Shown in pieces: positions 26,348-35,547 of a stretch of 62,249 nucleotides of DNA (position 1 is the stretch's first letter; each line of letters starts with the position of its first letter). The stretch lies in assembly GCA_011050085.1 (NCBI GenBank), contig DRGL01000021.1, positions 1-62,249 on the forward strand, read 5' to 3'. The position numbers were made by a program, and so were the translations under genes. The stretch is from Pricia antarctica. Its GTDB lineage: Bacteria; Bacteroidota; Bacteroidia; Flavobacteriales; Flavobacteriaceae. The notes under the pieces are model-generated. The model made no database searches and was not told the origin of the DNA. It saw only the letters and a program-made list of their open reading frames with translations.

Positions 26348-26980
26348 ATGAAAAAAATATTTATCGGAATACTGGTAACGCTAGCGGTGGTTTTCGTTTT
26401 CCGATCATGTTCAAATGATAGGGAAGAAAAATCAATTCTGACTGAAAACTCCATGTTGATTCAGCAGCAGATCGAGAACGTTTCCAAACTAATCGTTACC
26501 GAGGGACATTTTGCTGAAGTCTATAATTATAAAGATTCCAAAGCCGTTTTCGGACCCTTTGTATCAGCAAAAAAAAAGGCCCTCGTTGTGGTTAATGCGG
26601 ATGTTACTATAGCTTACGACCTGTCAAAAATTGAATTTGAGGTCGATGAAGAAGGTAAGACACTCCGAATAAAAAATATTCCTGAACCCGAAATTAAAAT
26701 CAGTCCAGATTTTGAATACTATGATGTTACCTCGGATTATCTGAATATGTTCGACGCTTCCGACTATAATAAGATTAAACAAAATGTAAACGCTTCGTTG
26801 ATGAAAAAAGTCAACAAATCGTCATTGGTCAAAAACGCTGAAAATAGATTGATTAGCGAATTACAGAAATTTTACATCCTTACCAACTCAATGGATTGGC
26901 GATTGGAGTATCAAGGTGAAATTGTTGAAAAAGATGCAGCGAATTTAGAAGAGCTACAGAGTGTTTTCTTGAAGGATTGA
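26348..26980 (+). CDS. DUF4230 protein
   Basis: The 210-residue protein has an N-terminal membrane anchor or lipoprotein-like signal (IGILVTLAVVFVFRSC) and the DUF4230 domain (about 45-200, with IAYDLSKIEFEVDEE and IKNIPEPEIKISPDFEYYDV). Members are widespread in Bacteroidetes with no known function. It is a single gene; the next gene converges on it. Confidence 0.87.
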   Translation: MKKIFIGILVTLAVVFVFRSCSNDREEKSILTENSMLIQQQIENVSKLIVTEGHFAEVYNYKDSKAVFGPFVSAKKKALVVVNADVTIAYDLSKIEFEVDEEGKTLRIKNIPEPEIKISPDFEYYDVTSDYLNMFDASDYNKIKQNVNASLMKKVNKSSLVKNAENRLISELQKFYILTNSMDWRLEYQGEIVEKDAANLEELQSVFLKD

Positions 26981-27292
26981 GTCCGCAACTCGTAAAATTC
27001 CAGTACAATCATTTATTCGACGCTTAAATGACCCATCTTCAAATGGAGCTGTTAACCAATTATCAATCAAATTATCCAAAAGTCTACTGGCAAATGCTAA
27101 GTTCTATCGAATACAGTTTATATTATAATTCGCAAATACAAAAGTGAGGAGGATTAGGTAGGCGCCTATGTATATTTTAAAAAACTGGTTATCCTACTCG
27201 TAATTAATAGCATAAAAAAAGCCCGCTATCTATAATAACGGGCAAATTTTATAAATCGAACTATTGCACTGCGCGATAGAAAAGTCAAAGAC
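26981..27292. other. Convergent intergenic region with terminator
   Basis: About 310 bases between the DUF4230 and DUF4136 genes. The only clear structure is the hairpin at 27214-27243, which serves the minus-strand gene. A TGTTAACC at 27050-27057 has no gene downstream. Confidence 0.4.
27214..27243 (-). terminator. Intrinsic terminator of the DUF4136 gene
   Basis: On the minus strand GCCCG (27239-27243) pairs with CGGGC (27221-27225), and seven T follow. It lies 49 bases after the DUF4136 stop. Confidence 0.7.
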
Positions 27293-27871
27293 TTACTTGG
27301 CAGCTACTTGGTTCGGGGGGTATTGCATCAAAATCTCCGCAACAAATTCACGGATGCGTTCTTCTTTCTTTTCAATATTTTCGATATTTCCCAAGTTACC
27401 TACACCTTTCCCTTGCCAAACCAATTCTTTGCTATCTGTATCGATAAGATCGATGTAGAGTGAGCCTTCGGTACGGGTGCTCGCAAAAGCGCCACCGCCC
27501 CAGCCGCCGCCCCAGCCGCCACCAAAGTAGTAAGGGTTCCAGCCCCAACCGCCCCAGCCAAAGCCACCTCGGAAGTTATTGTAGATATCGACTTCCTCTT
27601 TTTCCTTGGTAAAGATGCTAACCAATAAATCGGGATTTTCGGATTTCGTAAACCCACGGTTGGACATTTCTGCCTCAATGGCCCTTAAAATCCGCTTTTT
27701 ATCCAAATCGGAAATCTGGACTTTATCAATGCCCGTTTTATAAAAAGCATAGGTTTTGTACTCGTTAAAATTGGCTTCCTTATCATAATCGGAAAGCACT
27801 TGAACAGAAGAACATGAACTTAAAAAGAGCATCATGAGCATCGGTACAGCTAATAGTTTCAGTATTTTCAT
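27293..27871 (-). CDS. DUF4136 lipoprotein
   Basis: A 192-residue lipoprotein (LSSCSS at 17-22) with the DUF4136 domain: DYDKEANFNEYKTYAFY near 28-44, a Gly/Trp-rich loop (about 103-130, WGGWGWNPYYFGGGWGGG), then GSLYIDLIDTDSKELVWQG. The family is common in Bacteroidetes and Proteobacteria envelopes; the role is unknown. Single gene with its own terminator. Confidence 0.88.
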   Translation of the reverse strand: MKILKLLAVPMLMMLFLSSCSSVQVLSDYDKEANFNEYKTYAFYKTGIDKVQISDLDKKRILRAIEAEMSNRGFTKSENPDLLVSIFTKEKEEVDIYNNFRGGFGWGGWGWNPYYFGGGWGGGWGGGAFASTRTEGSLYIDLIDTDSKELVWQGKGVGNLGNIENIEKKEERIREFVAEILMQYPPNQVAAK

Positions 27872-27947
27872 AGCAATGTATTTGTATTTATATCAATATC
27901 TAAGCTAACTATAATTTATCAATAATCATGCCGAACCACCGATTTTG

Positions 27948-28127
<180 letters not shown>

Positions 28128-28374
28128 TTATAATTAATTAGTAAGTTTCATGAGCTTAGTTCCTAAAATTCAGTTATAATGTAAAACATATATCCGTTCC
28201 CCAATGTAATACTATCTGTTGATAAACAACCAACGATAGTACCGAAACCTGCGTTTCAAAGGGGTTTTACGATAGTTTACCGTCTTGGTACAATTGTTGG
28301 CAATATATTCAGGTTATCGAATATGCGGCATCTGTAACAATTAACTTTATGGCTGTTCGTTTAAAATCTGGACT

Positions 28375-28698
28375 ATGATACTGGTATTCAAACATTTCTT
28401 TTACAAAAACTACGTAGGCCTATCCTTATGGCCTTTCATTATTTTAAAGAACGATGATTTGAAAGATGATGTGGTGTTGATCAATCACGAGAAAATACAC
28501 CTCAAACAACAGCAAGAATTATTGATTGTTTTCTTCTACATCTTCTATATAACAGAGTGGCTTTTGCGGACGATATTTTATCTAGATAGTTACAAAGCCT
28601 ATCAGAATATCAGCTTTGAACGTGAAGCCTATGCCAACGAGAAAAATCTTGACTATCCAGCCGATCGGAATGCATTTGGGTTTCTAAGCTATTTTTAA
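28375..28698 (+). CDS. Small membrane protein with HExxH motif
   Basis: This 107-residue protein has NHEKIHLKQQQEL at about 38-50, a HExxH zinc-protease-like motif followed by a hydrophobic segment (IVFFYIFYITEWLLRTIF) and FEREAYANE near 85. The pattern HExxH, membrane helix, then acidic helix recalls BlaR1/M56-type membrane peptidases in miniature. Family standing is uncertain. It is a single gene. Confidence 0.65.
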   Translation: MILVFKHFFYKNYVGLSLWPFIILKNDDLKDDVVLINHEKIHLKQQQELLIVFFYIFYITEWLLRTIFYLDSYKAYQNISFEREAYANEKNLDYPADRNAFGFLSYF

Positions 28699-28892
28699 GG
28701 GGGATGGTTCATTATGTACTTCAGGCCTCGACAATAGTACCAAGCAGGAAATTCTAATTATCCATTAAGGCTTCGACATCCTAACTATCTCGGCGTGGAA
28801 TGGGTGTAATAACTCAGGCCGAGTTGATTGCAACACTTCTATTTTGCTATGAATATTTCAATAATCATATCTTTGCCTAACCAAGAACGGTT

Positions 28893-29804
28893 ATGCGAGA
28901 AAGAATGGTAAATCAAAAAATTGCGCTCCCACTACTAGCCCAGAAACAAATTTCGCTCTCCATTAAAAGTGAAGATCTCATTCATCCCTTAATATCCGGA
29001 AATAAATTTCGGAAACTCAAATACAATCTTATCGCTGCGAAAAAACAAGGTCTTGATACCATCCTGACATTTGGCGGCGCCTATTCCAATCATATTGCTG
29101 CTACCGCGTACTCTGGAAAATTGCATGGTTTTAAGACTATCGGTGTCATACGGGGTGAAGAACTGTCCCTAAAGTGGGAAGAAAATCCTACCCTAAAATT
29201 AGCCTCTGATCATGGTATGCAGTTCAAATTTGTCTCAAGGGCAGAATATCGCGACAAAGAGAAAGAATCATTTTTGAAACCACTACAGCATGAGTTTGGG
29301 GCCTTCTTTATTTTGCCTGAAGGTGGCACCAATACACTGGCCGTTCTTGGATGTAGTGAAATAGTAACGGCCGAGGATTCGGATTTCAATGTAATTTGCT
29401 GCAGTGTCGGAACGGGCGGAACACTATCTGGAATCAGTAATGCCACTTTTGAGAATCAGCGCGTTTTAGGATTTCCTGCCGTGAAGAGCGGTTTTTTGAA
29501 CGAAGATATTTGTAAATTTGCACAAAGGGATACTTGGGAACTTATTGAAGATTACCATTTTGGGGGCTACGCAAAGGTTACGGCTGAACTCATTGATTTT
29601 ATAAACAGTTTCAAGGCGCAAACCCAAATACCTTTAGATCCCATTTATACCGGCAAGATGATTTATGGAATTTTAGATTTGGTCGGTAAGGATTATTTTC
29701 CGCCGAAAACAAAGATTTTGGCCATCCATACCGGTGGGCTACAAGGTATAAAGGGAATGAACATCCTATTGAAAAAGAAAAATTTACCAGTATTGAGCGT
29801 ATGA
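28893..29804 (+). CDS. PLP enzyme, ACC deaminase / D-cysteine desulfhydrase family
   Basis: A 303-residue fold-type II pyridoxal-phosphate enzyme. The PLP lysine lies in LISGNKFRKLKYNL near 40, a Ser/Asn loop in GGAYSNHIAATA near 70, and the phosphate-binding loop in SVGTGGTLSG near 173. It would deaminate 1-aminocyclopropane-1-carboxylate or desulfurate D-cysteine; the substrate cannot be told from sequence alone. It overlaps the glucosaminidase gene by 4 bases. Confidence 0.87.
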   Translation: MRERMVNQKIALPLLAQKQISLSIKSEDLIHPLISGNKFRKLKYNLIAAKKQGLDTILTFGGAYSNHIAATAYSGKLHGFKTIGVIRGEELSLKWEENPTLKLASDHGMQFKFVSRAEYRDKEKESFLKPLQHEFGAFFILPEGGTNTLAVLGCSEIVTAEDSDFNVICCSVGTGGTLSGISNATFENQRVLGFPAVKSGFLNEDICKFAQRDTWELIEDYHFGGYAKVTAELIDFINSFKAQTQIPLDPIYTGKMIYGILDLVGKDYFPPKTKILAIHTGGLQGIKGMNILLKKKNLPVLSV

Positions 29805-30655
29805 TGCGAAACATAGGATTACTATTCGTTGCCAGTGTTTTTTGTATAGGATGTAAATCTAGGAAGACCGTGACTTCTGTTACAAAGTATTGTCCCGAAG
29901 AACCTGTTAAGGAAATTACGGTCGCCCACGAAATTGAAAAAGTGGATGATGGCCTTTATATAATGCCGGAAGATACGGGTGAGTTTCTTAAGTTTGATAT
30001 CACTTCGCCCCAAGAATACATTGCTACTTTCTCGGAAATCGCCCAAATGGAAATGAAGGCCTACGGTATACCTGCGAGCATTACCCTGGCGCAGGGCCTT
30101 TTAGAGAGTGGTATTGGAAAGGGAGCTTTGGCGCAAAAAACCAACAACCACTTTGGTATTAAATGCCATACCGGTTGGGAAGGTGATTTTGACCACCACG
30201 ATGATGATGAAAAGGGAGAGTGTTTTCGAAAGTACAACCACCCGATGTATTCGTATCGCGACCATAGTATCTTTTTGACCGGTCGCTCGCGATATGCCTT
30301 TCTCTTCGAATTACCCAATGACGATTATAAACAGTGGGCCAAAGGACTTCGAAAGGCTGGGTATGCTACCGACAGGCATTACCCGGACAAACTCATAGCC
30401 CTAATCGAGCGCCATAACCTTCATCAATACGATACCGCTGTGACCAATGAAGGATACGGAAGAAACGAAAAGACCCAGGTAGCTATTGCTGAGCCACAGT
30501 TTGCCAGCCATATCGTTCAATCAGGCGATACCCTGTATTCCATTTCCAAACGCTACGCCGTCTCCGTAGATGATTTAAAACGTTGGAACTACTTGTACGA
30601 CAATAACCTGGCTGTCGGGCAAGAGCTTACCGTAAAGACGCAAAGCTTTAATTAG
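29801..30655 (+). CDS. Glucosaminidase-LysM lipoprotein (peptidoglycan hydrolase)
   Basis: The 284-residue protein has a lipoprotein signal (VFCIGC near 18), a glucosaminidase (FlgJ/LytD-type) domain at about 75-205 with the catalytic Glu in [13 protein letters not shown], and a C-terminal LysM domain (about 230-280, [15 protein letters not shown]) for peptidoglycan binding. It cleaves glycan strands. It is coupled to the PLP enzyme gene and followed by hemL 29 bases later. Confidence 0.92.
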   Translation: MMRNIGLLFVASVFCIGCKSRKTVTSVTKYCPEEPVKEITVAHEIEKVDDGLYIMPEDTGEFLKFDITSPQEYIATFSEIAQMEMKAYGIPASITLAQGLLESGIGKGALAQKTNNHFGIKCHTGWEGDFDHHDDDEKGECFRKYNHPMYSYRDHSIFLTGRSRYAFLFELPNDDYKQWAKGLRKAGYATDRHYPDKLIALIERHNLHQYDTAVTNEGYGRNEKTQVAIAEPQFASHIVQSGDTLYSISKRYAVSVDDLKRWNYLYDNNLAVGQELTVKTQSFN

Positions 30656-30684
30656 TACAAAGCGTATCTCAACAAAAAAAATTT

Positions 30685-31965
30685 ATGATTTATAAAAGAA
30701 GTAGCGCACTATTTGCAGAGGCGCAGAAATATATTCCCGGTGGCGTGAACTCACCGGTACGTGCTTTCAAAGCGGTCGGTGGAGATCCCATATTCGTGAA
30801 AAAGGCCAAAGGGGCTTATCTGTTTGATGAAGACGGTAATCGATTGATCGACTACATAGCTTCTTGGGGTCCGTTACTTTTAGGACATGCTTACGAACCT
30901 GTTATCAATGCAGTCATCAATAAGGCGAAAGATGGTACATCGTTCGGTATGCCTACAGAGATTGAGACCGAACTGGCGAAGCTAGCAGTTTCGATGGTAC
31001 CTAATATCGATAAGATTCGCTTCGTGAACAGTGGTACCGAGGCATGTATGAGCGCAGTTCGTCTGGCACGCGGGTATACAAAAAAAGATAAAATTATAAA
31101 ATTTGCCGGCTGCTATCACGGCCATTCCGATTCGTTCTTGATTCAAGCGGGTAGTGGAGCGGTTACCTTTGGAAGTCCGAATAGCCCTGGTGTAACCCAG
31201 GGTACCGCAAAAGATACCTTATTGGCCAAATACAATGACCTACAAAGTGTACGAGAATTAGTGGCGGCAAATCAAGGCGAAATTGCCACGATAATCATCG
31301 AGCCGGTCGCTGGTAACATGGGCTGCATCGTACCTACCGATACGTTTATAAAAGGTTTGCGCGAAATTTGTACTCAAGAAGGTATTTTATTGCTTTTCGA
31401 TGAGGTTATGACCGGATTTCGTTTGGCCCAAGGGGGAGCACAGGAAGTATTGGGTATCCATGCCGATATTCTGTGTTTCGGAAAAGTTATTGGTGGCGGA
31501 CTCCCGGTCGGGGCTTTTGCCGCGAGTTCAAAGATAATGGCACATCTAGCGCCGGAAGGACCGGTCTATCAAGCGGGCACTTTGAGCGGAAATCCTTTGG
31601 CGATGGCTGCTGGACTAGCGATGCTGAAAGAATTGAAAGAACGTCCCGAAATTTTTGAAAGCCTAGCGAAAAAGACAGCATACCTTCACGAAGGTTTCGA
31701 TGCTGTATTAAAGATTAAAAGCGTTCCCTATCAAATTAATCGTTTTGGAAGTATGATTTCCGTGCATTTTACAGATACCCCTGTAATAGATTTTGAAACT
31801 TCCGCCACGGGCAATAATGATTATTTCAAACGCTATTTCCACGGGATGTTGGATAAGGGGGTATATCTTCCACCCAGCGCATTCGAGAGTTATTTCTTGA
31901 ACGATGCCCTTAGCTATGAAGATTTGGATAAAACCATCGAGGCTTTAGATAGTTTAGACCTCTAG
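30685..31965 (+). CDS. hemL: Glutamate-1-semialdehyde 2,1-aminomutase
   Basis: HemL makes 5-aminolevulinate from glutamate-1-semialdehyde in the C5 haem pathway. The 426-residue PLP enzyme has [13 protein letters not shown] at the N-terminus, [17 protein letters not shown] near 112, and the PLP-lysine region [17 protein letters not shown] near 262. Length is standard. It may be cotranscribed with the two genes before it. Confidence 0.97.
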   Translation: MIYKRSSALFAEAQKYIPGGVNSPVRAFKAVGGDPIFVKKAKGAYLFDEDGNRLIDYIASWGPLLLGHAYEPVINAVINKAKDGTSFGMPTEIETELAKLAVSMVPNIDKIRFVNSGTEACMSAVRLARGYTKKDKIIKFAGCYHGHSDSFLIQAGSGAVTFGSPNSPGVTQGTAKDTLLAKYNDLQSVRELVAANQGEIATIIIEPVAGNMGCIVPTDTFIKGLREICTQEGILLLFDEVMTGFRLAQGGAQEVLGIHADILCFGKVIGGGLPVGAFAASSKIMAHLAPEGPVYQAGTLSGNPLAMAAGLAMLKELKERPEIFESLAKKTAYLHEGFDAVLKIKSVPYQINRFGSMISVHFTDTPVIDFETSATGNNDYFKRYFHGMLDKGVYLPPSAFESYFLNDALSYEDLDKTIEALDSLDL

Positions 31966-32076
31966 ATGACAGGGGAAATGTAAAATATTAAAGAAATTTT
32001 TACGTTTAATTTGTTCTAAGTATAATTAGCCTTAAATTGAATCTCTACTTTTTCAAATCGATTTATTTTTCCATGT

Positions 32077-33384
32077 ATGCGGAGTTTTAAAATAGTATTG
32101 GGCGCCCTTATTCTAATCCCCTTGTTTTTTGTGTTAATCGTATTCTGTGGCAATACATCAGAGCGAGAAGTTGAACCGAAGGCTTCGGTGGAAACGCCTA
32201 AACCTGTTGAAAAGATAGCAGATCCAGAAGAAATTCTATTGTATGCAAAAAATAGACAGGCATTAGAAACCGCTGTCAACGCCTATTTTGAAAAAGCGGT
32301 CGCCTCCGGAGATATCGTCGGTGCGGGTGTCAGTATCGTTAAAGGCGATTCTATAATGATGTCCGAAGGTTTCGGAAAAAGAAAAAGTGGTGCGAACGAT
32401 AAGGTCGATGGTGAAACTATTTTTAGATTAGGTTCACTCTCTAAGGGTTTTGCCGGAATACTGGCCGCAGATCTTGAAGATGAAGGTAAGTTGAATTGGA
32501 GCGATAAGGTCCGTGATTTTATTCCTGGTTTTCAGCTAGGAGATGCCAAGAACACGAATAAAATTACTTTGGCCCATATATTATCGCACACTTCTGGCAC
32601 GCCATACCATAGTTTTACCAACCTGGTGGATGCCGGAATTCCGCTGAAGGAGATTGCGAAACAATTTAAAGAAGTGAAGCCCATCAGCGAACCTGGTGAA
32701 CTCTACAGCTATCAGAACGCTATGTTCTCCCTAAGCGGTGAGATGATGCGAAAAGTTACTGGCGAAAATATTTCCGATGAACTTCAACTCAGGTTTTTTA
32801 ACCCTTTGGAAATGTGTTCTACCACCTCTGATTATGAAGTCCTCTCGAATAGCCCTGATATAGCCATGCCCCATGTTCGAACTAGACGAGGCTGGAGAAG
32901 TACTAAGCTAACGGATAGTTACCACAACGCCATTGCCGCCGGAGGTATCAATGCGAGTGCGGGCGATATGGCCAAATGGATGCGATTCTTATTAGGTCAC
33001 AATCCAGAAATCATGGATAAGGCCGCTTTGAATGAGGCGTTTAATCCTTTCGTTACCCTGAGTGAAAATAATAAATACTATCAACGTTGGCCCGGACATT
33101 TAAGGTCATATTATGGCTTTGGATGGCGCATCCATAAATTTTGGGAAGGTAGCAAAACCAACGAAAAAACGATGTGGCACCACGGGGGAAGCGTCAATCA
33201 TTTTCGCAACGAGATTGCGGTGTATCCTGAAGCCGATTTGGGTATATGCGTACTTCTAAATAGCAACTCGTCACTAGCGCATACCGTTATTCCTGATCTT
33301 TATAAGATTGTCGAAGATATTTATGGAACCGACGCCACGAATACCGATGGGGGTGGTGACAAAAATCTTGCTTTTGTAAATTAG
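32077..33384 (+). CDS. Serine hydrolase of the beta-lactamase/class C family
   Basis: A 435-residue envelope protein. It has an N-terminal hydrophobic anchor (residues 6-24), then a beta-lactamase-like domain with SLSK (SxxK) near 121, YSYQN (YxN) near 209 and HHGGS near 368. Related proteins are DD-peptidases, esterases or D-aminopeptidases; the substrate is not predictable. It is a single gene ending before a bidirectional terminator. Confidence 0.87.
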   Translation: MRSFKIVLGALILIPLFFVLIVFCGNTSEREVEPKASVETPKPVEKIADPEEILLYAKNRQALETAVNAYFEKAVASGDIVGAGVSIVKGDSIMMSEGFGKRKSGANDKVDGETIFRLGSLSKGFAGILAADLEDEGKLNWSDKVRDFIPGFQLGDAKNTNKITLAHILSHTSGTPYHSFTNLVDAGIPLKEIAKQFKEVKPISEPGELYSYQNAMFSLSGEMMRKVTGENISDELQLRFFNPLEMCSTTSDYEVLSNSPDIAMPHVRTRRGWRSTKLTDSYHNAIAAGGINASAGDMAKWMRFLLGHNPEIMDKAALNEAFNPFVTLSENNKYYQRWPGHLRSYYGFGWRIHKFWEGSKTNEKTMWHHGGSVNHFRNEIAVYPEADLGICVLLNSNSSLAHTVIPDLYKIVEDIYGTDATNTDGGGDKNLAFVN

Positions 33385-33593
33385 ACGCTATAGATATTAC
33401 ATTTTAAATTTCTGTTGCCAGCTCAGTTAAATCCGGTAAGTAAAAGTTTTTTTGAAGATTTAGTTTTCGAAAGTTGTAGAAGTTTATAGGTGTCTACGTC
33501 CTCGTTACAGGCGTTTATATGATAACGATGTTAATAGGCCGAAAGCTTCAAATACAAATGAAACGCTTGTCTGAGTTCTTTCCTATATTATAT

Positions 33594-33624
33594 AAAAAAA
33601 GCCGTACACACGTACAGCTTTTTA
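33594..33624. terminator. Bidirectional terminator between convergent genes
   Basis: AAAAAGC-C-GTAC pairs with GTAC-A-GCTTTTT with one mismatch and A/T runs on both sides. It lies between the serine hydrolase (plus) and the Spy-like gene (minus). Confidence 0.7.
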
Positions 33625-33652
33625 AAGGGTTCCATTAAGAGCATTCAATTTT

Positions 33653-34108
33653 CTATTTGCGGGTATGACGCCTTTGTCCATCACCTTTTTTTCCTTTTCC
33701 ATTTCGGTGTTTTCCGTTTCGTTGTGCCATTTTCTCCCATTTTTCATATTGCTCAGGAGATAGTATATCTTTCATTTCAGCCTTCTGTGCAATCATTCTA
33801 TCTAAAAACTCGTTCTTCGTAGCGTAGCGTTCATCTGATGTCGGTCTTTTCAATTGATCATTTTTCTTTGAAGCTCTACGCTCTTCCATTTTGACTTTCC
33901 GAGTTTTGGCACTCTCTACATTTAGCGTTTGAATTTGTTTTTGCTGAGTCTCTGTTAAATCCAAGGCCAAAGTCATTTCTTTGGTCTTCAAAGTTGCCAT
34001 TTGTTCCGGTGTCAAGTCGTTTTTAAGGTTTCGCTCATGCTTTTCACCTTTTTGCGCCACGGCAGTCATACCCACTAGACAGAGCAATACTACAATTACT
34101 TTTTTCAT
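33653..34108 (-). CDS. Secreted basic Spy/DUF4890-like protein
   Basis: The 151-residue protein has a signal peptide (cleaved near AVAQ), then two copies of an LTxxQ-type motif (DLTPEQMATLKTKEM near 31, LDLTETQQKQIQTLN near 50) and ILSPEQYEKWE near 117. This is the pattern of CpxP/Spy-like periplasmic helices and of DUF4890 in Bacteroidetes. The tail is very basic (Lys/Arg/Gly/His). A chaperone or stress role is a family-level guess. Confidence 0.8.
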   Translation of the reverse strand: MKKVIVVLLCLVGMTAVAQKGEKHERNLKNDLTPEQMATLKTKEMTLALDLTETQQKQIQTLNVESAKTRKVKMEERRASKKNDQLKRPTSDERYATKNEFLDRMIAQKAEMKDILSPEQYEKWEKMAQRNGKHRNGKGKKGDGQRRHTRK

Positions 34109-34220
34109 GATATTTATTTTTTAGATTCTGTAATTTGATTGAAGTTTCACAATAAGGTTTAGTCCGTAGAGGTCCTTTATATAATATTTAACGACTGAGT
34201 TCTGGTATTGTAGTAAATAA

Positions 34221-34248
34221 AAAAGCACGGAGTAGGTCCGTGCTTTTA
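34221..34248 (-). terminator. Intrinsic terminator of the 51-aa exported peptide gene
   Basis: A near-perfect stem, AAAAAGCACGGA with TCCGTGCTTTT and loop GTAGG. It lies 50 bases downstream of the small minus-strand gene at 34299-34454 and upstream of the Spy-like gene, so it separates the two. It could work in both directions. Confidence 0.75.
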
Positions 34249-34298
34249 TTCATGTAGTAGGTATAGTCCATCCGGATTCATAAAGAAACCGGTAAATT

Positions 34299-34454
34299 TT
34301 ATTCTTCGATATCTATGCTCGTTACTTGCTCTATGTCTGCGTTTGCCATATCGACCGTTTGGGGGGTTTGGTCGACGTTGGTTTCGTTATAATAAATTAA
34401 TGATGCGATTGTAAATGCGGCTAAGTACAGAGAACTTTTTATTTTTTGGGACAT
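34299..34454 (-). CDS. 51-aa exported or membrane-anchored peptide
   Basis: A 51-residue reading frame from ATG at 34454. It starts with a short basic stretch (MSQKIKSS) and a hydrophobic segment (LYLAAFTIASLIYY), then an acidic Thr/Asn-rich tail ending IDIEE. It looks like a single-span or exported peptide. A strong terminator follows it, which supports expression. No family is recognised. Confidence 0.5.
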   Translation of the reverse strand: MSQKIKSSLYLAAFTIASLIYYNETNVDQTPQTVDMANADIEQVTSIDIEE

Positions 34455-34962
34455 GGGATATATTTTTTAATTCTGATGCTAAAGTACTATATAGTGGGTC
34501 CTCACAAAACTTCTTGTTGTGAATCGGGAAAGAGGTGTGGTCAAATGCCTGTATTTTGTTGTTTGTTGATTTTCACTTTTCTTTTTATGCAATACGTCGA
34601 TGTTTTGCCTGGTTTTCAATGATATATGCATTTCACGTCCTTACTATGTAGATTTTTAGTTGAACATTACTACCTTTTAATCGGTTGTACCAGCTTATGG
34701 TCGATGAACTGTATTCTTGTGCAATATATTGAGGTAAAGTATTATTTAAAGTAAACTTTTAGCTAATAATAATTTGAGGCTTAAAATACCGAGGGGATAA
34801 AACTTGGAGCATGAAATTATAAACTTGTCAATTTTTTAGACCAAGAACTGTCGATTTAATAATCTGGCGATTATTAGGAAAGATTCTACAAATTACGGAA
34901 AACAATATTTACACAATCGAGCGTTATACTATCTCAACAAAACCAATAAAGGTATTTACGTA
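34455..34962. other. Gene-free AT-rich divergent region
   Basis: About 500 bases between two divergent small genes. It must hold both promoters, but I see no clean TTG-N19-TAnnTTTG pair, and no RNA gene or repeat. Confidence 0.4.
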
Positions 34963-35394
34963 ATGAACAAAAAGAATTTTATACTTACTATCGCAACAGG
35001 TCTTATACTCGCTAACGGAGTTTTTGCAAGTAACCTAACTACAGAAAAAGATGACAGGGTCATCAGTTCCGTTACTTATATTGATGACGATGTAGATTTT
35101 GAGCTGGGTTTCGATACCGCGGAATATTTGCCTGAAGGATTTAATCCGTATAAGGTATACATAGATTTAGAAGCCGTTATTTTCATTGAAGACGAAGCTA
35201 CCGACTCTGTAAACACCAAAAAATATCTCCCATCAAACTTTAACGCTTATGCATATCCAACCGATGTTGCTGCATTCAACTACATCGATGAAAAGGATAC
35301 GGTTGAAATGGATTTTGACAGCCAGCCGTACCTTCCTAATGGCTTCGACCCTTATGAAGGAAGTGAAAAAGCTACCAAGCAATTAAGTAGGTAA
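34963..35394 (+). CDS. Secreted repeat protein with three YLP(x)xF(N/D)xY motifs
   Basis: The 143-residue protein has a signal peptide (cleaved near VFAS, residue 23). The mature part is acidic and carries three copies of one motif: YLPEGFNPYKVY, YLPSNFNAYAY and YLPNGFDPYEG, about 40 residues apart, each preceded by an acidic segment. I do not recognise a named family. The motif may be a ligand- or metal-binding turn. Single gene with its own terminator. Confidence 0.72.
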   Translation: MNKKNFILTIATGLILANGVFASNLTTEKDDRVISSVTYIDDDVDFELGFDTAEYLPEGFNPYKVYIDLEAVIFIEDEATDSVNTKKYLPSNFNAYAYPTDVAAFNYIDEKDTVEMDFDSQPYLPNGFDPYEGSEKATKQLSR

Positions 35395-35439
35395 AAATTT
35401 GTCTACCCAATGTATGGGAAATGCTTATGAATTAAATTA

Positions 35440-35470
35440 ACAAAACCTCCATTTTAACTGGAGGTTTTGT
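35440..35470 (+). terminator. Intrinsic terminator of the YLP-repeat gene
   Basis: A perfect 11-bp stem, ACAAAACCTCC with GGAGGTTTTGT, loop 9 nt, 45 bases after the stop. Confidence 0.82.
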
Positions 35471-35547
35471 CGTTTTGTAGTAGGGGATTATAGCCTTAAT
35501 CTATATTTTTTGTGGTGTGGCAAATTCTACATACGATGAGTTATCTG

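Noticed and set aside
27050-27057. TGTTAACC between the DUF4230 and DUF4136 genes
   Set aside because: Second box is weak and no gene starts downstream on that strand.
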